From positions 5,704,001 to 5,768,000 of the forward strand of contig CP074402.1 of NCBI GenBank assembly GCA_018388625.1: a stretch of 64,000 nucleotides of DNA. The letters are read 5' to 3'. Position numbers and translations under genes: made by a program. The DNA comes from Nocardiopsis eucommiae. Its GTDB lineage: Bacteria; Actinomycetota; Actinomycetes; Streptosporangiales; Streptosporangiaceae. Below the pieces are notes generated by a model, which saw nothing but the letters and a program-made list of their open reading frames with translations, was not told where the DNA came from and did no database searches. Shown here piece after piece: positions 1-9,655 of the stretch. Each line of letters opens with the position of its first letter. The stretch's first letter is position 1.

Positions 1-1053
1 CGGAGAGGAACACGTCGTTCTCCTCGGGGGTGCCGAGGCTGACGCGGGCGCCCTCGCCGTCGAACGGACGCACCGAGACACCCGCCTCGGCGCAGGCCGC
101 CGCGAAGTCGAGGGTGTCCTCATCCAGCCGCAGCCACACGAAGTTGGCCTCGGTGGGGGCACGGTCCACCCGGAGGCCACGAGGGCGCCACGGACGCGCT
201 CACGCTCCTTCACGGTGGTCTCCACACGCTCCAGGAGCTCGCCCTCGGCGTCCAGCGAGGCGATCCCGGCCGCCTGGGCGAGGTGGTTGACCGCGAAGGG
301 CACGAGTGTCTTGCCCACGGCGGAGGCCACGTGGGGGTGGCCGACGAGGTAGCCCAGGCGCACGGCGGCGAGGCCGTAGGCCTTGGAGAAGGTGCGCAGG
401 ACCGCGACGTTGGGCCGGTCCCGGTACAGCCGCACGCCGTCGGGGACCTCGGGGTCGCGCACGTACTCGCGGTAGGCCTCGTCGAGGACGACCAGCACGT
501 GGTCGGGGACGCGGTCGAGGAAGTCGACCAGCTCCCGTTCCCGCACGGCGGTGCCGGTCGGGTTGTTCGGGTTGCACACCAGCACCATGCGGGTGTGGTC
601 GGTGATCGCCTGGAGGATCGCCTCGAGGTCGTGGGTCTCGTCCCTGAGGGGTACCCGGACCGAGGTGACCCCGGACAGTTCCGCGAGCAGGGGGTAGGCC
701 TCGAAGGAGCGCCAGGCGTAGACGACCTCGGCGCCCGGCTCCCCGACGGCCTCCAGGAGCTGCTGGAGCAGGCCGACGGAGCCCGCGCCGAGCGTGAGGT
801 GGTCCTCGGGCACGCCCAGGCGCGCGGCGAGCCGGGTGAGGAGCTCGGTGGCGCCCGGGTCCGGGTAGCGGTTGAGTTCGGCGGAGGCCCTGGTGACGGC
901 CTCACGCACGGACGGGAGCGGCCCGAGCGGGCTCTCGTTGGAGGACAGCTTGACGGAACGCCCGTCGGGCCCGACGACCTTGAGCCCGGGCTTGTAGGCG
1001 GGGATGGACTCCAGTACCGCCCGCAGATATGGCGATTTCGACTCCGACACCAT
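1..1053 (-). CDS. hisC: Histidinol-phosphate / aromatic amino acid aminotransferase, 3' end outside window
   Basis: PLP-dependent class I/II aminotransferase of the HisC/Pat family, transferring an amino group between glutamate and histidinol phosphate or an aromatic 2-oxo acid in the cytoplasm. The protein begins MVSESKSPYLR. It shows the SSNESPLGP substrate-loop motif near residue 35, NPNNPTG, DEAYREY and the PLP-lysine motif FSKAYGLA with Lys near residue 224. The reading frame breaks near position 170: a CCCCC run appears one base short, after which the expected tail (TEANFVWLRLDE) continues in the next frame to the window edge. The start ATG is divergent from the lipoprotein gene, 108 bp away. 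HisC and Pat cannot be separated from this sequence alone; the lone context, away from other his genes, slightly favours an aromatic aminotransferase. Confidence 0.88.
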   Translation of the reverse strand, partial: MVSESKSPYLRAVLESIPAYKPGLKVVGPDGRSVKLSSNESPLGPLPSVREAVTRASAELNRYPDPGATELLTRLAARLGVPEDHLTLGAGSVGLLQQLLEAVGEPGAEVVYAWRSFEAYPLLAELSGVTSVRVPLRDETHDLEAILQAITDHTRMVLVCNPNNPTGTAVRERELVDFLDRVPDHVLVVLDEAYREYVRDPEVPDGVRLYRDRPNVAVLRTFSKAYGLAAVRLGYLVGHPHVASAVGKTLVPFAVNHLAQAAGIASLDAEGELLERVETTVKERERVRGALVASGWTVPPPRPTSCGCGWMRTPSTSRRPAPRRVSRCVRSTARAPASASAPPRRTTCSSP

Positions 1054-1161
1054 TGTCCTTCCTCAATACTTTGTGCTAACCCCGCGACACTCTCAGCAAT
1101 GGGAGGCCCGGGTCGGTCACCGCTCCAAGCGGAAATATCGCACAAACGAGGAGATACCACC

Positions 1162-1880
1162 ATGCGTTTGCGTCATCGTTCTGCCCGTTCCGCAGCGGGC
1201 GTATCCCTGCCCGCCGCGATCGCGCTGACCTCCGCGATCGTCCTGAGCGCGTGCGGCGGAACGGACGAGGGGCAGGGCGACGACCCCAACGCCGAGGCCG
1301 CCGCCAAGCTGCACGACGCCCAGCCGATCAACGTCGGGGACGTGACCCTGCTCCCCGAGAGCAGCGAGGCCGGAACCTACTCCGAGCTTGTCACAGTGCA
1401 GTACTCGGAGGAGGTCCGGGCCTCCACCGAACTGGACAAGCCCGAGTGCATGGACGCCGCCAACCGCTGGGCCGACCTGGAGGCGGTGCGCGAGGCCCCC
1501 ACCTCGGTCGCCGCCTACGAGTGGGAGAAGGGCAACGTCTCGCACATCCTCGTCCAGCTCGACGAGGAGTCCGCCGCCGAGGCCCTGGCGGTCGAGCCCC
1601 CGGACTCCTGCGCCGAGTACACCGCGACCTACGAGGACGGCAGCAGCTCCGCGTACGGCATCACCGACCTGGAGGTCCCCCGGTCGGCGACGACTCCCGC
1701 TCCTTCGCCATCCAGGTCAGTGACGACGGGGGCGAGAACCACATGTACACCGTCATGTACCGCAACGGCGGTCTGCTGGGCACCACCTCGGTGATGGGCC
1801 CCGGTGCGGCCGAGGACTACGAGCAGATCCTCCAGGACTTCACCGAGGCCGCCATCAAACGACAGGGTCAGATGCTCTGA
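1162..1880 (+). CDS. Secreted lipoprotein with PknH-sensor-like pattern
   Basis: A signal peptide with Arg-rich start and hydrophobic core is followed by lipobox LSAC with Cys31, predicting a lipid-anchored exported protein of about 240 residues. The mature part has a linker rich in Asp and Ala, then a domain with two widely spaced cysteines (PECMDAA and PDSCAEY) separated by SVAAYEW. This vaguely resembles the PknH-type extracellular sensor domains of actinobacteria; I hold that assignment weakly. The frame breaks near 1685 in a CCCCC run (one base missing) and resumes as DDSRSFAIQVSDDGG to the stop. ATG 1162 follows a GAGGAGA ribosome site. The last 26 bp overlap the convergent MauE-like gene. 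Its substrate or signal is unknown. Confidence 0.75.
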
Positions 1881-2844
1881 CCTCGTCGGGGAGACCACGC
1901 CCGGACTCGCCCGGGAACTCCTTGGCCAGGGTTCCGGGCCTGGCCCCGGCCCGGCCCTGGGCCTCGTCCCGCCGGGCCGCCTCACGCGGCCGGGGCAGCC
2001 TGCGCGGCGGTCCCTGGAGGTCCAGCGTGGTCACCGCGCCGAAGGACGCGATCACCGCGCCGCTCTCCCGGTCCACCAGGACCGCGCGCACGCCCGTCCG
2101 GCGCGGACCGTCGACCCGCACCGCGTACACCACGTCCACACGGCGGCCGTGGCGCAGGCCGTCGTAGCGGAGGAACCTCCAGCAGCCGTGCCGCCACGTC
2201 TCCTCGGGCTCGGTCCTGAGCATGACCCTGGCGTTGGTCCGCCAGACCTCGCTGCCGCGCAGGCGGCGGCGGGTCCGGCGTTCGGAGACCTCGCGCACCT
2301 CGCAGGGCTCCCGGGTGGCGAACCGGTGCGCCGCCTCGCGGAGCTCCGGGCTGAGCAGCGCGAGCAGGACCAGCTGCACGCCCAGGACCACCCCGTGGGT
2401 CGCGGTGGGGGCCGAGGCCACCTCCCAGCCGGTGGGGGCCAGCCCGACCGTCGCGGCCGCGCCCGCCGCGAGCAGGCCCGCGCGGGTGAGCGTCCGCCAG
2501 CCGATCGGCGTCCGGCTCAGGCCGCCGAAACATCCGCACCCCGCCTCGGGGTCGCGGCGGCGGGCCACCAGCAGCAGGGCCACGGACACCGCGAACACCA
2601 GGGCGGTGAGCACCCGGGCCGCCTCGCCGAGGAGGCCGGTCGCGGTCAGCAGGGCCACCGCGAGGGCCGCCTCCAGCAGGCAGGTGGCGAGTGTGACGGG
2701 GCGCCGCAGGCGCTCGGGCAGCAGGACGGACACGCCCGTCCCGGCCGCGCGCGGGCTGGCCTTGGCCGCCGCGCCGAGCAGGAGCAGGGCCGCGAGGAGC
2801 GGCAGCTGGACCTCGCGGACCGCGTCGAGAACCTCCGGGAACAT
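1855..2844 (-). CDS. MauE/DoxX-like redox-associated membrane protein
   Basis: 329-residue membrane protein. The N-terminal 180 residues hold four to five hydrophobic segments. Between the third and fourth is GCGCFGG (residues about 102-108), the paired-cysteine signature seen in actinobacterial MauE-like proteins, which are thought to support thiol-disulfide exchange during maturation of exported proteins. A basic, membrane-distal C-terminal half (about residues 185-329) carries WRTNARVML and VVYAVRVDG stretches and is not recognised. The ATG lies 3 bp after the stop of the upstream double-psi-barrel gene, so the two are probably translationally coupled. The 3' end overlaps the convergent lipoprotein gene. 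The frame is intact along the whole gene. The family call is good; the function is inferred from family only. Confidence 0.75.
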   Translation of the reverse strand: MFPEVLDAVREVQLPLLAALLLLGAAAKASPRAAGTGVSVLLPERLRRPVTLATCLLEAALAVALLTATGLLGEAARVLTALVFAVSVALLLVARRRDPEAGCGCFGGLSRTPIGWRTLTRAGLLAAGAAATVGLAPTGWEVASAPTATHGVVLGVQLVLLALLSPELREAAHRFATREPCEVREVSERRTRRRLRGSEVWRTNARVMLRTEPEETWRHGCWRFLRYDGLRHGRRVDVVYAVRVDGPRRTGVRAVLVDRESGAVIASFGAVTTLDLQGPPRRLPRPREAARRDEAQGRAGARPGTLAKEFPGESGRGLPDEVRASDPVV

Positions 2845-2847
2845 GGG

Positions 2848-3862
2848 TCATCCCTCCTGGTGGGCGACGGTCATGGTCGCGTTGAAGCAGCCCGCCTCCA
2901 GTCGCCCGCCGAGGGCGACGAAGGAGGTCATGGTGAGGGAGGCGAGACGACCCGCGCTCTGGCTCCCGCAGGCCGGGCACAGGTCGCACAGCCAGCTGTC
3001 GGCGGCGGCGCAGTCCACGACGGGGACGACGGCGGTGTCCCTGGTGCAGTCGTTGCGGAGGCTGAGCGTGGCGCCGGTGGACAGCAGCGGCAGCGGGACG
3101 CAGGGGTGCGGCGGTCGCAGGCGCCCTCGTGCCCCGCCCGGTCGAGCGCCGGGTAGGCGGCCCCCGCGACCACGGCCCGCGGGTCCAGGTGGCTGGAACG
3201 CCCCCACGCGGGGTCGTACCAGGTGGCGATCCCGGTGACGGTCGTGGAGTGCTCGCGCGTGCGCGGGCGGCGCGGAGTGGAGCTCAACGGGTAGGGCGGC
3301 TGGGTGGTGACCGGCCGCGTCGCCACGATCTCGCCGCCGCGCCAGACACCGACGGCGTCGAAGAGGTAGCCCGGTTCGAGCCTGGGGTGGCGCACCCCGA
3401 TGCGTCCGGAGGAGCGGTAGGGCAGGAGCACGGTCAGGCGGCGGCGGCCGTGTCCGGGGTCGATGCTGAGGGCGTCGCCCTCCTTGTCGGTGATGAGGCC
3501 GGTGGCGCGGGCGGGCTGGGCCCAGACGCGTTCGGCGACCAGTCGTCCGTCATGGGAGCACAGCACCACGACGTCGTCGCCGGGGCGCAGCTCGGTCGGC
3601 GGGACCTCGTCGCCGCGCCAGAAGGAGGTGACGCGCTCGTAGAGGAACCGCTCCTCCCCTTGGGCGTGGCCACGCAGAGCATGTACGAGGTGGCGTCGAC
3701 CACCACGCCGCGCGTGACGCGGTGGTGGACCGGTGTGGGCTCGGGTACGACCTTGGCACCGAGCACGGCGGCGGTGAACCGCCGACGGTCCCGACCGCTG
3801 TCCGTGATCACTGACATGTCCTTCACGCCCCCTTGCAGACCGACTCGTCCGTCTGTGCCCAT
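2848..3862 (-). CDS. Double-psi beta-barrel (RlpA/expansin-like) protein, two frame breaks
   Basis: About 339 residues. The C-terminal third reads like an RlpA/3D double-psi beta-barrel: TGIATWYDPAWGRSSHLD, a core VVPVVDCA, then LTMTSFVALGGRLEAGCFNATM. Such barrels bind or cut peptidoglycan glycans, or act as secreted adhesive folds. Eight cysteines in the C-terminal region suggest disulfides, fitting the neighbouring MauE-like gene. The N-terminal part (about 220 residues, with DATSYMLCV and LRPGDDVVVLCS) is probably another beta domain; no signal peptide is evident. The frame breaks near 3656 and near 3110, each explained by one missing base. ATG 3862 has GGGAGGCGGGGAG upstream; an internal ATG at 3817 (MSVITDSG) is an alternative start. 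The stop is 3 bp before the MauE-like start. Confidence 0.65.
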
Positions 3863-4274
3863 TGTCTCCCCGCCTCCCGAAACGCCCGCTCACACGCCGA
3901 CACGTGCCGGTTCGTGTCGACCGTCCGCTCCCGGGGCGCCACGCCGGGGCGGGGGACTCCATCGCCTGCGGACAGGGGAGAACTCGCCTCCGCCCAGCCG
4001 CGACACGGCGTCACCGCACGCAAGCATTTGTACACACTTTGTGTCCTCCAGGTACTCCGCACGCTCCGGACGCCCCCGCGAACTCCCCCGCGCCGACACG
4101 CCCGACCCCGTCCCCCGGTTCGTCCTCCACACAATCGCACGAGGGTTTGTTCGCCCTTCGCGCGGTTTGTCGGCACGTGGTGTCCAGGTTCCTGGGGGTT
4201 TGCGTTCGCTGTGTGAGAGTGAGAGTCCAGGGCGGACCGCACGGGCGGTGCGCACGGGGACGGCACGCGGGGCG
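3863..4274. other. Non-coding divergent spacer
   Basis: About 410 bp between the divergent double-psi-barrel gene and the sigma-factor gene. No reading frame here has the codon bias of a real gene. It is locally less GC-rich around 4020-4060 and 4130-4170, where promoters for both directions could lie, but I could not identify convincing -35/-10 pairs. Confidence 0.5.
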
Positions 4275-4802
4275 GTGACGGGCGTGAACGGAACGACACG
4301 GACACCCAGGCCCGAGGAGTTCAGCGACTACGTGTCCGAACGCGGACCGGCCCTGCTCCGCATGGCGCGCTCCCTCACCAACAGCCACGCGGACGCCGAG
4401 GACCTCCTCCAGGCCGCGCTGGTCAAGACCTTCCTCTCCTGGGGACGCATCGCCAACCCCCGGGCCCGTGACGGCTACGTGCGGCGGGCCATGGTCAACA
4501 CCCAGATCTCCGAGTGGCGCCGCAAGCGCCTGGACGTCTACCCGACCGACGAGATCCCCGAACAGCGGCTGGACGACCCCACCTGGCGCAGCGACCTGGC
4601 CGACGTGGTGGGCCGCGCCATCGAACGCCTGCCCGCCCGGCAGCGCGCCACGGTGGTGCTGCGCTACTACGAGGACCTCACCGAGGCCCAGATAGCCGAG
4701 CGCATGGGCGTCACCATCGGCACCGTCAAGAGCACCCTGTCACGGGCCGTGGAGAAGCTGCGCGGCGACGCCGACCTCGTCATCGAGCGCACCACCTCCT
4801 GA
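4275..4802 (+). CDS. SigE-family ECF RNA polymerase sigma factor
   Basis: About 175 residues, the usual length for a compact ECF sigma factor. Region 2 is seen as EFSDYVSERGPALLRMA followed by DAEDLLQAALVKTF (core-binding and -10 recognition). Region 4 is ERLPARQRATVVLRYYED with the helix-turn-helix LTEAQIAERMGVTIGTVKSTL. This matches the actinobacterial sigma-E subfamily (SigE/SACE type). No anti-sigma gene follows; the next gene is 319 bp away. GTG 4275 or GTG 4284 could be the start; a GGGGCGG stretch lies before both. The frame is intact. The target regulon cannot be inferred here. Confidence 0.87.
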   Translation: MTGVNGTTRTPRPEEFSDYVSERGPALLRMARSLTNSHADAEDLLQAALVKTFLSWGRIANPRARDGYVRRAMVNTQISEWRRKRLDVYPTDEIPEQRLDDPTWRSDLADVVGRAIERLPARQRATVVLRYYEDLTEAQIAERMGVTIGTVKSTLSRAVEKLRGDADLVIERTTS

Positions 4803-5121
4803 CCCGGGGATGGCCGGAGACCAGGCCACCCGGTCTCCACCCCGCCGCCCGGGCACCCGAGGGTTTGCGGACACCGGGCCGCCCGCCACCGGCGGCCTCC
4901 GGCGGAGCTTTGCGCGCGGCCGATTCGTACAGGTATTCGGATCGCGACTTTCCCCGGGATCCAGTCCGCCACCCGCGCCTCCGTCTCCTGCCCCACCGCA
5001 CAGGCCCTCCCACCGGACCGCGATCCGGTCCGTCCGCAACCGTCGGACGCACCCCGGAGCTTCGTGCTCCCGGGCGATGATCGGCACCGCCGAACCCGCC
5101 CGACCTCCAGGAGGAACCGCC
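4803..5121. other. Non-coding spacer before ABC transporter
   Basis: 319 bp between the sigma-factor stop and the ABC transporter. A locally A/T-richer patch near 4925-4955 could hold a promoter. AGGAGGA at 5109-5115 is the ribosome site for the next gene. Nothing else is recognised. Confidence 0.4.
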
Positions 5122-7064
5122 GTGCGCACCACCCACGCCCCTCAGGACCCCGGCCCCGAGGACGGTCTCGACCTGCCCGAACTCGCCCCGCCCCGGTGGA
5201 TCAGGCACCACGGAGAGATGGCCGGGGCCTCCTGGTTCCGGATCGCCCGCCGCATGCCCGTGCTCGTCGGCCAGGCCGTCGTGCTGGCCTGGAGGAGCGG
5301 CCCACGCGACCTGCTGGCCACCGTCCTCTTCACCCTCGGCAGCGGAGCGACGACCGCCTGGGCGCTGGTCGCCACCACCTCCGTGCTCGCGGAACTCTTC
5401 GCGGAGGTACCCACCCCGGCCCGGGTCGCCGCCGCGCTCCCCTCACTCCTCATGCTCGCCCTGGCCCTGGTGGCGCGGGGCGGCTGCGGGGCTCTCGCCG
5501 GCCGGGCCCGGGCCCGTCTCACCCCGAAGGTGGTCCTGGCCGCCCAACACGGCCTGCTGGCGGACGCCACCTCCGTGGAACTTCGGGCCTTTGACGACAG
5601 CGACTTCCACGACCACCTGTTCCGCTCCCACACCCGGGGGTACGACGAGGCCGGGGAGCTGGTCCGCCAGACCACGGACCTGCTCGCCGGACTGGTGGGG
5701 ATCGTCGCGGCGGCCGGGGTCCTGACCGCGCTGCACCCGTCCCTCGTCCCGCTCCTGCTGCTGGCGATGGTCCCCCAGTGGTGGGGGGCGGCCGCGTCCG
5801 CGCGCATGCGGTACCGCATGGTGCTCGCCTTCACGGAGGGGCGACGCCGCAAGCACATGCTGGAGCAGCTCATGACCGCGCGGGAGAGCGCCGCCGAGGT
5901 GCGTTCGTTCACCATGGAGCGGAACCTCCTCGCCGGGTTCGACCGCATCGCCCGGCGTGAGCTGGACATCCACCTGAAGCTGGCCACCCGCCAGTCGGTG
6001 GTCCGCCTGGTCGGGGACACCGCCAGCGGACTCGTGACGGCGGGGGTTTTCGCGGTGCTGGCCGTCCTCCTGGTGCAGGGGTGGTGCCGATCGCGGTCGC
6101 CGGGGCGGCCGTCGTCGCGGTCCGCGTGGCCCAGGGCGCGCTGAGCAGCGCCCTGTACGCGGTGACCGGCGTCTACGAGTCGGGGCTGTACTTCTCCGAC
6201 TACGCGGCCTTCCGGCAGGAGGCCCGCACCCGCCTCCCGCGCCCCGGCCTGGTGCCCGCCCCCTCGGGGTTCGAGCGCGTCGAACTGCGGAACCTCACCT
6301 TCGGCTACCCCTCCGGGGAGGGCCCCGCTCTGGAGGACGTCAACCTCACCCTCCACCGGGGGCGGACCGTGGCGCTGGTCGGGGAGAACGGTTCCGGCAA
6401 GAGCACTCTGGCCAAGCTGCTCTCGGGGCTGTACACGCCCCAGGAGGGCAGCGTGTGCTGGGACGGCACCGACCTGTCCGGCGTGGACGGGGTGAGCCTG
6501 CGCGAGCAGATCGCGGTCATCGCCCAGGACCACACCCACTGGCCGCTGACCGCGCGCGGCAACACCGTGATGAGCAGCGCCCGGTGCGCGGAACGCTTCG
6601 CCCGGGCAGCGGCCGCGTCGCGGGCCGACAGCGTGGTCGCCGGCTTCCGGAACGGTTGGGAGACCCTGTTGGACAAACGCTTCGCCCACGGTGTGGAGCC
6701 CTCCGGCGGCCAGTGGCAGAGGCTCGCCGCCGCGCGCTCCTTCTACCGGGGCGACGACGGGAACGCGGTGCCCCTGCTCATCGCGGACGAGCCCACCGCC
6801 GCCATGGACGCCCGCGCCGAGCACGGCTTCTTCGAGTCCGTGCACGCCCACGCCCGCCGCACGGGCGCGGCCGTGGTCCTCATCACGCACCGGCTGGCCT
6901 CGGTGCGGATGGCGGACCACATCGTGGTGCTCGAACGTGGCCGGGTGGTCGCCCAGGGCACGCACGCCCAACTGATGGAAGAGGACGGCCTGTACCGGGA
7001 GCTGTGGGAGCTTCAGGCCAGCGCCTACCGAACCCCCGCCGTGCCGGAGCCCCGCACCCCCTGA
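5122..7064 (+). CDS. ABC transporter, fused permease/ATPase (exporter type)
   Basis: About 648 residues, with an N-terminal six-helix-type membrane domain (about residues 55-330) and a C-terminal nucleotide-binding domain. The ATPase shows Walker A GENGSGKST, signature PSGGQWQR, Walker B LLIADEPTAAMD and switch His in LITHR, so it should be ATP-hydrolysing; the signature has P for the usual L. ABC half-exporters of this layout form dimers that expel peptides, lipids or small molecules. The frame breaks near 6080 where one base is missing; the downstream frame continues as VPIAVAGAAVVAVRV. GTG 5122 sits 6 bp after AGGAGGA. It is a single-gene unit ending in a strong terminator. The substrate is unknown. 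Confidence 0.85.
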
Positions 7065-7073
7065 CCTGAGGTG

Positions 7074-7102
7074 GGAGGGGCCCCGCCACCCCGGGCCCCT
7101 CC
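7074..7102 (+). terminator. Strong hairpin after ABC transporter
   Basis: Perfect 10-bp inverted repeat (GGAGGGGCCC / GGGCCCCTCC) with a 9-nt loop, 10 bp after the ABC transporter stop. There is no U-tract, as usual in high-GC actinomycetes. Confidence 0.75.
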
Positions 7103-7158
7103 TCGCAGGGGATTCGTTTTGCGCAGTGCCCCGCCGCTCTGTAGGCTGGTCGCAGCCA

Positions 7159-7244
7159 GGAGGATTCGCCTAGAGGCCTAGGGCGCCGCACTGCTAATGC
7201 GGTTGGGGGCAACCCCCTCATGGGTTCAAATCCCATATCCTCCG
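7159..7244 (+). tRNA. tRNA-Ser (anticodon GCU)
   Basis: Class II tRNA of 86 nt. The acceptor arms GGAGGAT and ATCCTCC pair perfectly. The anticodon stem CCGCA/TGCGG encloses loop CTGCTAA with anticodon GCT at 7193-7195, reading AGC/AGU serine codons. The long variable arm GGGGGCAACCCCC and T-loop GGTTCAAATCC are typical of bacterial tRNA-Ser. CCA is not encoded. Confidence 0.96.
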
Positions 7245-7251
7245 CCGGTCA

Positions 7252-7286
7252 GAAGGGGTTCCTGCCCACGTGGTAGGGGCCCCTTC
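7252..7286 (+). terminator. Hairpin downstream of tRNA-Ser
   Basis: GAAGGGG pairs with CCCCTTC 8 bp after the tRNA; the likely terminator of the tRNA transcript. Confidence 0.55.
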
Positions 7287-7599
7287 GTCGTGTCCGGAGT
7301 CAGCTGGCGCGGGATCCACGTCAGGCAGCCCCCACCCCCAGCCCCACCGACGACGAACCAGAAACCGCCACCAATCGACATGAGCGTGGCGAGCTCCGTT
7401 CTCCGGGCCCCCGAGGACGCTCGGCAGGGCCGCTGGGCGACTGGGGCCGAACTCAGCGGAGGAAGCAGTCCTCGCGTAGGGATCCGGGGATCGGGTTCTG
7501 GTGCTGAGACTTGGGGAGCTCGGGGTTCCGACTTTGGTCGGGTGAACCGAACCGCTCGTACGATGTGCGGCGCCGGCCCGCGTCTCTAGCGTCGGAGGC
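7287..7599. other. Non-coding spacer
   Basis: 313 bp between the tRNA terminator and the DUF418 gene. The base composition is less skewed than in neighbouring genes and no coding pattern is seen. A promoter for the DUF418 gene probably lies near 7530-7570, not resolved. No att-like repeat of the tRNA 3' end was found. Confidence 0.4.
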
Positions 7600-8819
7600 A
7601 TGCCCAAAGCCGGTCACCTCCCGGTCGGACCATCCGCTCCGACACCGCACTCCGAACGCCTGCTCGCCCCGGACCTGGCACGGGGGATGATGCTGCTGCT
7701 CATCGCCCTCGCGCACTCCCGGATGCTGCACGCGGGCGGTCTCTCGTTCACCGCGCCAGCGGGCGGCGGCGCGGTCGACGTCGCCGTCCAGTGGCTGCTC
7801 ACGTCGCTCGTCGACGGGCGGTCCGCGCCTCTGTTCGGGCTCCTCTTCGGGTACGGCCTCGTGCAGATGACCCGGCGTCACTCCGGGGACCCCGCGCAGG
7901 GGCGGCGACTGATCCGCCGACGCGGCCTCTGGTTGGTGGTGTTCGGAGCCGCCCACGTCGTCCTGCTCTACAGCGGTGACGTCATCGGGGCCTACGGTGC
8001 GTTCGCCCTGGTCCTCGCCGGGGTGGTGTCCTGGTCCGGCCGTCGGTTGTGGTGGGTGTCCGTGACCGCCCTCGTGCTGGGGACGGCCGCCACCACCGCA
8101 CTCCAGCTGGTCGCCGGGAGCGACGCGCCGCTGGCCGTGGGAGCCACTCTCCTGGACAGCGCGTTGCTGCGGACCACGGTGCTCCCCTGCTGCCGGTCGC
8201 CGCCCTGTCCGTGGTCCCCTCGGCCCTGATCGGGGTCTGGGCCGCCCGGACGCGTGTCCTGGAACGGCCCGACCTCCACGGGCCACTCCTGCACCGTACC
8301 GTCGTGATCGGGTTCCCCGTGGCCGTGTTGGGCGCGCAGCCGGTCGCCCTCCAGGCCGTGGGTCTGTGGACGCCGAGCACAACCGGGGTCGGTGCGCTGG
8401 CCCTGGTCTCGTTCGCGGCGACCGGCATCGCCGGCGGGCTGGCCTTCGCTGCGGCCATCGCGCTCGTCGCGGCGCGTATCGGGGACCGGCGCGGGCCGGT
8501 GACGACGGCGCTGGTCGCGTGCGGCCGCCGGTCGATGACCTTCTACATCGCCCAGTCTCCGGTGTGGCTGGTGGCCACCGAACCCTCGCTGCTCGGCCTG
8601 GCGGGTGCGTTGGGCGCCGCGTCCGCCGCCGGGGTCGCCGTCGTCACGTGGGCCGTCACAGTGGTCATGGCGGACGTCCTCCGCCGCGCGGGACGGCGCG
8701 GACCGGCCGAGGCCCTCCTGAGGTACCTGACGTATCGAACCGCGGAACCCGCACGGACCCAGCCAGCGCCCCTCGGGGCGGAGGCCCCCGGGGTGACGCC
8801 ACGTCATGTGCGGGGGTGA
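7600..8819 (+). CDS. DUF418 family polytopic membrane protein
   Basis: About 407 residues with roughly ten hydrophobic segments. The N-terminus has DLARGMMLLLIALAHS and DGRSAPLFGLLFGYG, and the C-terminal third has CGRRSMTFYIAQSPVW and GPAEALLRYLTY, the hallmark of DUF418/YeiB-like proteins, which are related to acyltransferase-3-type membrane proteins. Function is unknown. The frame breaks near 8190, where one base is missing (VLPC... continues as LPVAALSVVPSALIG). ATG 7600 has GGAGG immediately upstream, closer than normal, so the start is not certain. It is transcribed alone. Confidence 0.85.
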
Positions 8820-8921
8820 CGCGGCGCCACTGTCCCGCGGGTGCCCGGGCTGCTTGGATCGGGGTACGGCGGGCCTCCCGGCTCGTGACCGGACCGGATG
8901 ACGCCAAGGAGGGCACCGCTC

Positions 8922-9590
8922 GTGTCGGAGACCCCCGGAGGACACGCCCTGATCGCGGAGGACGTCCTCCTCATGTTCTTCCAGCCCGCTTCGGGGACGA
9001 TCGCGGGTGAGAACGTCCTGTACTACGTGCTGGGCGGCGCGGTCCTCACCGAGCTGGCCCTGCGCGACCACGTCACGGTGCGCGGGTCCGTGGTGCACGC
9101 GGGATCCGTGGCGCCGACCGACGAGGTGCTGAGGTCCGCGTGGGACTACGTCGACAGGAAGCCGCACAGTGTGCACACCGTGATCGCCGCGATCGGACCG
9201 CGACTCCGGGCCACGCTGCTGGACCGCCTGGTGGAGCGGGGGCACGTCGAGCGCGACGACCGGAGGGCGCTGGGCTTCATCCCCCGAACCGTCCTCACGC
9301 TCGGCCGCTCCGGCCGGCACGAGGAACTCTTCGAACGGATGCGTTCCGTCCTGGTCGACCGGACCGAACCCACCGAGCACGTCGCGGCGGTGACCGCCCT
9401 GGTGTCGGCCAGCGGGACGCTTCCCCACCTCGACCGGCGGATCCCCTGGAACTCGGCCGTGTTCGGTCGGGCGCAGGAGTTGGAGCGGGGCGACTGGGGC
9501 GCGGGGGCGGCGGCCTCAGCGGTGATCCGCGCGAACACGGCCGTCGTCATCAACGCCATGGTCGTCTCCAGCGTGCTCGCGACGCGGTGA
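8922..9590 (+). CDS. GPP34 family (GOLPH3/Vps74-like) protein
   Basis: 222 residues, intact. The pattern LIAEDVLLMFFQPASG at the start, then LGGAVLTELALRDHV, DRKPHSVHTVI, LLDRLVERGHVERD and a C-terminal AGAAASAVIRANTAVV identify the GPP34 fold. In eukaryotes this fold binds PI4P and glycosyltransferase tails; its many actinobacterial homologues have no established role. GTG 8922 lies 8 bp after AAGGAGGG, which decides the start. It stands alone, 65 bp before the epimerase gene, so co-transcription with the sugar island downstream is possible. Confidence 0.9.
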   Translation: MSETPGGHALIAEDVLLMFFQPASGTIAGENVLYYVLGGAVLTELALRDHVTVRGSVVHAGSVAPTDEVLRSAWDYVDRKPHSVHTVIAAIGPRLRATLLDRLVERGHVERDDRRALGFIPRTVLTLGRSGRHEELFERMRSVLVDRTEPTEHVAAVTALVSASGTLPHLDRRIPWNSAVFGRAQELERGDWGAGAAASAVIRANTAVVINAMVVSSVLATR

Positions 9591-9655
9591 CCGACCCCCG
9601 CGACTCACCGCGCCACAGGAGGTCACGAACCCGACACGCGGCGTAGGTTAACCCC

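Noticed and set aside
7159..7600. Integrative element attachment at tRNA-Ser
   Set aside because: No integrase gene and no direct repeat of the tRNA 3' end were seen in the following sequence.
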